This document shows, piece after piece, positions 5,884 through 8,076 of a stretch of 8,076 bases of DNA. Numbering within the stretch: position 1 is the stretch's first letter; each line of letters begins with the position of its first letter. The position numbers and the translations under genes were made by a program. This stretch comes from JAQUSX01 sp035446985 (GTDB lineage Bacteria > Bacillota > Clostridia > Christensenellales > CAG-314), in the NCBI GenBank assembly GCA_035446985.1, contig DAOTGG010000046.1, positions 1 to 8,076 of the forward strand, written 5' to 3'. The notes beneath the pieces were generated by a model, which saw only the letters and a list, made by a program, of their open reading frames with translations, was not told the DNA's origin and did no database searches.

Positions 5884-7218
5884 ATGTTTAATTTCAACCC
5901 CAACTTTTATTCCGACGTTAGAATCGTAGACAGCTTCAGCACGAAAATAATCTTCAAAAAAGGCGTTATGGAAAATTATAACGTTCAGAAAGAGCTTCGC
6001 GCATTTATCCGTGTGTTTGACGGAAAGCTTTGGTATTATACCTCTACGTCGGATGTTAAAAATATCGACAAGGAATTGCAAAATCTTTATAAACAAGGCA
6101 CACCAAACCCCGATATCGCAAATGATCCTATCGTTAAAAGATTTGAAACTCACATCTGCAACAAAATGATTTTTGACAAAAATTCTGTTCGCAATATCTC
6201 AAAAGAACAAAAAATCGAGATTGTACAAAAAAATGCGGAAATTTACAAAAACGATCTTATCAGTTATTTGGAATATTACTATCTTGACAAGAGCGACAAT
6301 TATCATTTTTATTCCAGTAAAGGCGCGGATATTCAGCACGATTACCAGCATTGCGGCATTGGTTACAACTATTACATAACAAACGGTAAAGAACATTTTA
6401 AAGGACACTTCCAGGTCGGCAAAAATTATTTTGACGAAATAGTTTATTTTGAAAAAGAGCAAAAAGAAGAACTTGAAAGAGGTATCGATTTTGCGCTGCA
6501 CGCGGAGCCGTGCGACAAAGGATATTTCCCCGTCGTGCTTTCACCCGTTGTTGCGGGCGTTTTCGCGCACGAGTCTTTCGGTCACAAGAGCGAATCCGAC
6601 TTTATGATAGGCGACGAAACAATGCGCAAAGAATGGGCTTTGGGCAAAAAAGTCGGAAGCGACATTCTTTCCATTTACGATTACGGCGGAAATATGGGTT
6701 CGGGTTATTGTTTGTTTGACGACGAAGGCACTATGACTCAAAAAACATACCTTATCAGAAACGGCGTGCTTGCGGGCAGACTGCATATGGGCACGACTGC
6801 GGCTGACCTTGATGAAGACCTGACAGGTAACGCGAGAGCCATTAACTGCAAATTCGAACCTGTCGTTCGTATGACAAGCACCGTTATCGACGGCGGCGAC
6901 AAAACTTTTGAAGAGCTTATCGCTGACATTAAAGACGGCTATTATATTCATACTTACGCTCACGGCTCAGGTATGACGCAGTTTACCATAGCCCCCGAAA
7001 TGGCTTTCAGAATCAAAGACGGAAAAATCGACAAACCGGTAAAAATTTCCGTAATAACAGGTAACGTATTTGAAACTCTCGGACTTATTGACGGACTGTC
7101 AAAAGATTCTAAGGTTTGCAGTTCAATCACGGGCGGATGCGGAAAAATGGAACAGTTCCCCTTGCACGTTTCATTCGGCGGACCGTATGTAAGAATTTCA
7201 AAAATGAATATTCAATAG
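5884..7218 (+). CDS. tldD: TldD-family metallopeptidase subunit
   Basis: The catalytic subunit of a TldD/TldE-type zinc metalloprotease, a cytoplasmic two-subunit peptidase that in E. coli matures microcin B17 and helps degrade the CcdA antitoxin. The 444-residue protein shows the metal-binding HExxxH as HESFGH (His229, Glu230, His234). A DEGT segment follows (280-283: FDDEGTMTQKTYLIRNGVLAGRL), and the C-terminal GGCGKMEQFPL contains the third expected metal ligand, Cys419. The protein ends in GGPYVRI, as expected for full-length family members, and is modestly shorter than the ~480-residue E. coli protein. The ATG has AAAGGAG 6 bases upstream. It is the first gene of an operon with the tldE-like gene, 14 bp downstream. 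The native substrate is unknown; no bacteriocin or toxin-antitoxin gene is in the window. A role beyond general peptide turnover would be speculation. Confidence 0.93.
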   Translation: MFNFNPNFYSDVRIVDSFSTKIIFKKGVMENYNVQKELRAFIRVFDGKLWYYTSTSDVKNIDKELQNLYKQGTPNPDIANDPIVKRFETHICNKMIFDKNSVRNISKEQKIEIVQKNAEIYKNDLISYLEYYYLDKSDNYHFYSSKGADIQHDYQHCGIGYNYYITNGKEHFKGHFQVGKNYFDEIVYFEKEQKEELERGIDFALHAEPCDKGYFPVVLSPVVAGVFAHESFGHKSESDFMIGDETMRKEWALGKKVGSDILSIYDYGGNMGSGYCLFDDEGTMTQKTYLIRNGVLAGRLHMGTTAADLDEDLTGNARAINCKFEPVVRMTSTVIDGGDKTFEELIADIKDGYYIHTYAHGSGMTQFTIAPEMAFRIKDGKIDKPVKISVITGNVFETLGLIDGLSKDSKVCSSITGGCGKMEQFPLHVSFGGPYVRISKMNIQ

Positions 7219-7232
7219 GAGATTAGTGAAAA

Positions 7233-8076
7233 ATGCAAAAAGAATATCTTACCAGTACAGTCGTTAAATATACGATAAATGTAGTAAAAAATAAGCCCGA
7301 ATCTCTGCGTAAAACTATCGAAAAAACCAACACCGTAAGAGTGTACGACAACGGTTTTATCGGCGTTGCGGGCAGTATCGGCGAATCCAATTTTGACGAG
7401 CTTGAAAAACAAGCTGTTGAGAATTTGGGATTAAAACTTCCTTATCCTTGCAAGTTACCCGAAAACGTTGTCAAAAAAATGGATACAACCAAAAAAATTA
7501 TCGATACCGACAACTATATGCAATCCGTAGGCAAAATGCTGGACAAAATTTCCGCAGCCGCGCCGAAATTTATTTTCGGCAATAAGGTTACATACGTTGA
7601 AGTAGAAGCAAAATACCGCAATACCAAAGGCTGTGATTTGGAATACAAGGGCAACACGTTCAGTCTTGGCTTGTCAGTAAAATCTTACGGCTCGGCAAAT
7701 CTTTTCGACCTGTTCTACGGATTTAACGAAGTCAGCATAGACGAAAAAGAAATGGTGAACGACGTAAAATTAATTACTGAGCATTACGGAGACATCGTCG
7801 ATATTGAACCGGGCAAATATCCCGTTTTGATGGATACTAGCGATATGTTTGGAAAGTCTTTTTACGACCTTATGATAGACCAATACGCTTCCAACGCGTC
7901 AATATTCAAAGGCAAACTTGGTCAAAAGATTTTTTCGGACAAATTCTCAATATATTTCGACAGAAAGCCCGAAAAGGCTTACGCAACGCCTTTCTTTGAC
8001 GATGAGGGTGAAATCGCGCCCGATTACGAACGTTTTATCATTAAAAACGGCGAGTTCGTAGCTTTGATAGGAAATA
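7233..8076 (+). CDS. tldE: TldE/PmbA-family peptidase partner subunit, truncated by window edge
   Basis: The second subunit of the TldD/TldE peptidase, which has the same fold but no metal site and shapes the shared proteolytic chamber. I translated 281 residues from the ATG to the window end without a stop; full family members are about 430-450 residues, so roughly the last third is missing. The visible part has the N-terminal domain (VRVYDNGFIGVAGSIGES, 35-52), a middle domain, and the family-like block KGKLGQKIFSDKFSIYFD followed by TPFFDDEG (226-259). Where TldD carries HExxxH, this protein has SFYDLMIDQYAS (209-220) with no metal ligands, which assigns it to the TldE side. AGGAG overlaps the tldD TAG stop and lies 11 bases before the ATG, suggesting coupled translation. 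The missing C-terminus means I cannot exclude truncation or fusion beyond the edge. Confidence 0.85.
   Translation, partial: MQKEYLTSTVVKYTINVVKNKPESLRKTIEKTNTVRVYDNGFIGVAGSIGESNFDELEKQAVENLGLKLPYPCKLPENVVKKMDTTKKIIDTDNYMQSVGKMLDKISAAAPKFIFGNKVTYVEVEAKYRNTKGCDLEYKGNTFSLGLSVKSYGSANLFDLFYGFNEVSIDEKEMVNDVKLITEHYGDIVDIEPGKYPVLMDTSDMFGKSFYDLMIDQYASNASIFKGKLGQKIFSDKFSIYFDRKPEKAYATPFFDDEGEIAPDYERFIIKNGEFVALIGN

Noticed and set aside
6541..6963. Minus-strand open frame of 140 codons inside tldD
   Set aside because: It is antisense to the conserved catalytic region of TldD, including the HESFGH motif, and has no family resemblance.
1..8076. CRISPR arrays, tRNA or rRNA genes, insertion sequences, phage or defence genes
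   Set aside because: I looked for regularly spaced repeats, cloverleaf-like segments, terminal inverted repeats and transposase or defence motifs on both strands and saw none.

Overview
The window shows an ordinary bacterial chromosome of moderate-to-low GC. It has strong AGGAG-type ribosome binding sites, sigma-A/sigma-70-like promoters, standard code usage, and GTG and TTG starts beside ATG. The Mrp protein opens with a short cysteine cluster of the kind common in Clostridia, and the gene set includes a tryptophanase, a MATE exporter and a TldD/TldE pair. Together these fit an anaerobic, probably gut-associated Bacillota/Clostridia-like organism. That placement is inference from style and family resemblance, and the window holds no rRNA or other marker that would prove it.

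Layout. Minus strand, left part: tryptophanase (tnaA, 87-1475) lies 92 bp downstream of an Mrp/NBP35-type Fe-S carrier ATPase (1568-2380). A 234-bp divergent intergenic region (2381-2614) carries two back-to-back promoters with perfect -35 boxes, one for mrp and one for a MATE-family exporter (2615-4045, plus strand, TTG start). A LacI-family regulator (4144-5115, plus) follows with its own extended -10 promoter. It converges, 14 bp apart, on a small TetR-family regulator (5130-5684, minus; a GTG start is preferred over the upstream ATG). The probable lacI terminator is buried in the 3' end of the tetR coding sequence. A ~200-bp divergent region (5685-5883) contains a GCAACT-TAT-AGTTGC palindrome and a near-consensus promoter. 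It leads to tldD (5884-7218) and the tldE/pmbA-like gene (7233 to the window edge, truncated), which form an operon for a two-subunit metallopeptidase.

Functional picture. Tryptophanase degrades tryptophan to indole, pyruvate and ammonia. Mrp handles Fe-S clusters, the MATE protein exports small molecules by ion antiport, and TldD/TldE is a peptidase whose native substrate cannot be read from this window. The two regulators have unknown ligands. The TetR protein is the best candidate to bind the palindrome between itself and tldD. Neither the exporter nor the peptidase has an adjacent toxin or peptide gene in the window.

I found no previously undescribed system. The points worth a second look are start-site corrections (TetR and LacI), the regulatory DNA in the two divergent regions, the terminator embedded in tetR, and a tryptophanase that lacks a TnaC-type leader. 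No stretch longer than 300 bases is without a gene. The 86 bp at the left edge, downstream of tnaA, hold only a weak GGGA/TCCC inverted repeat and no convincing terminator.
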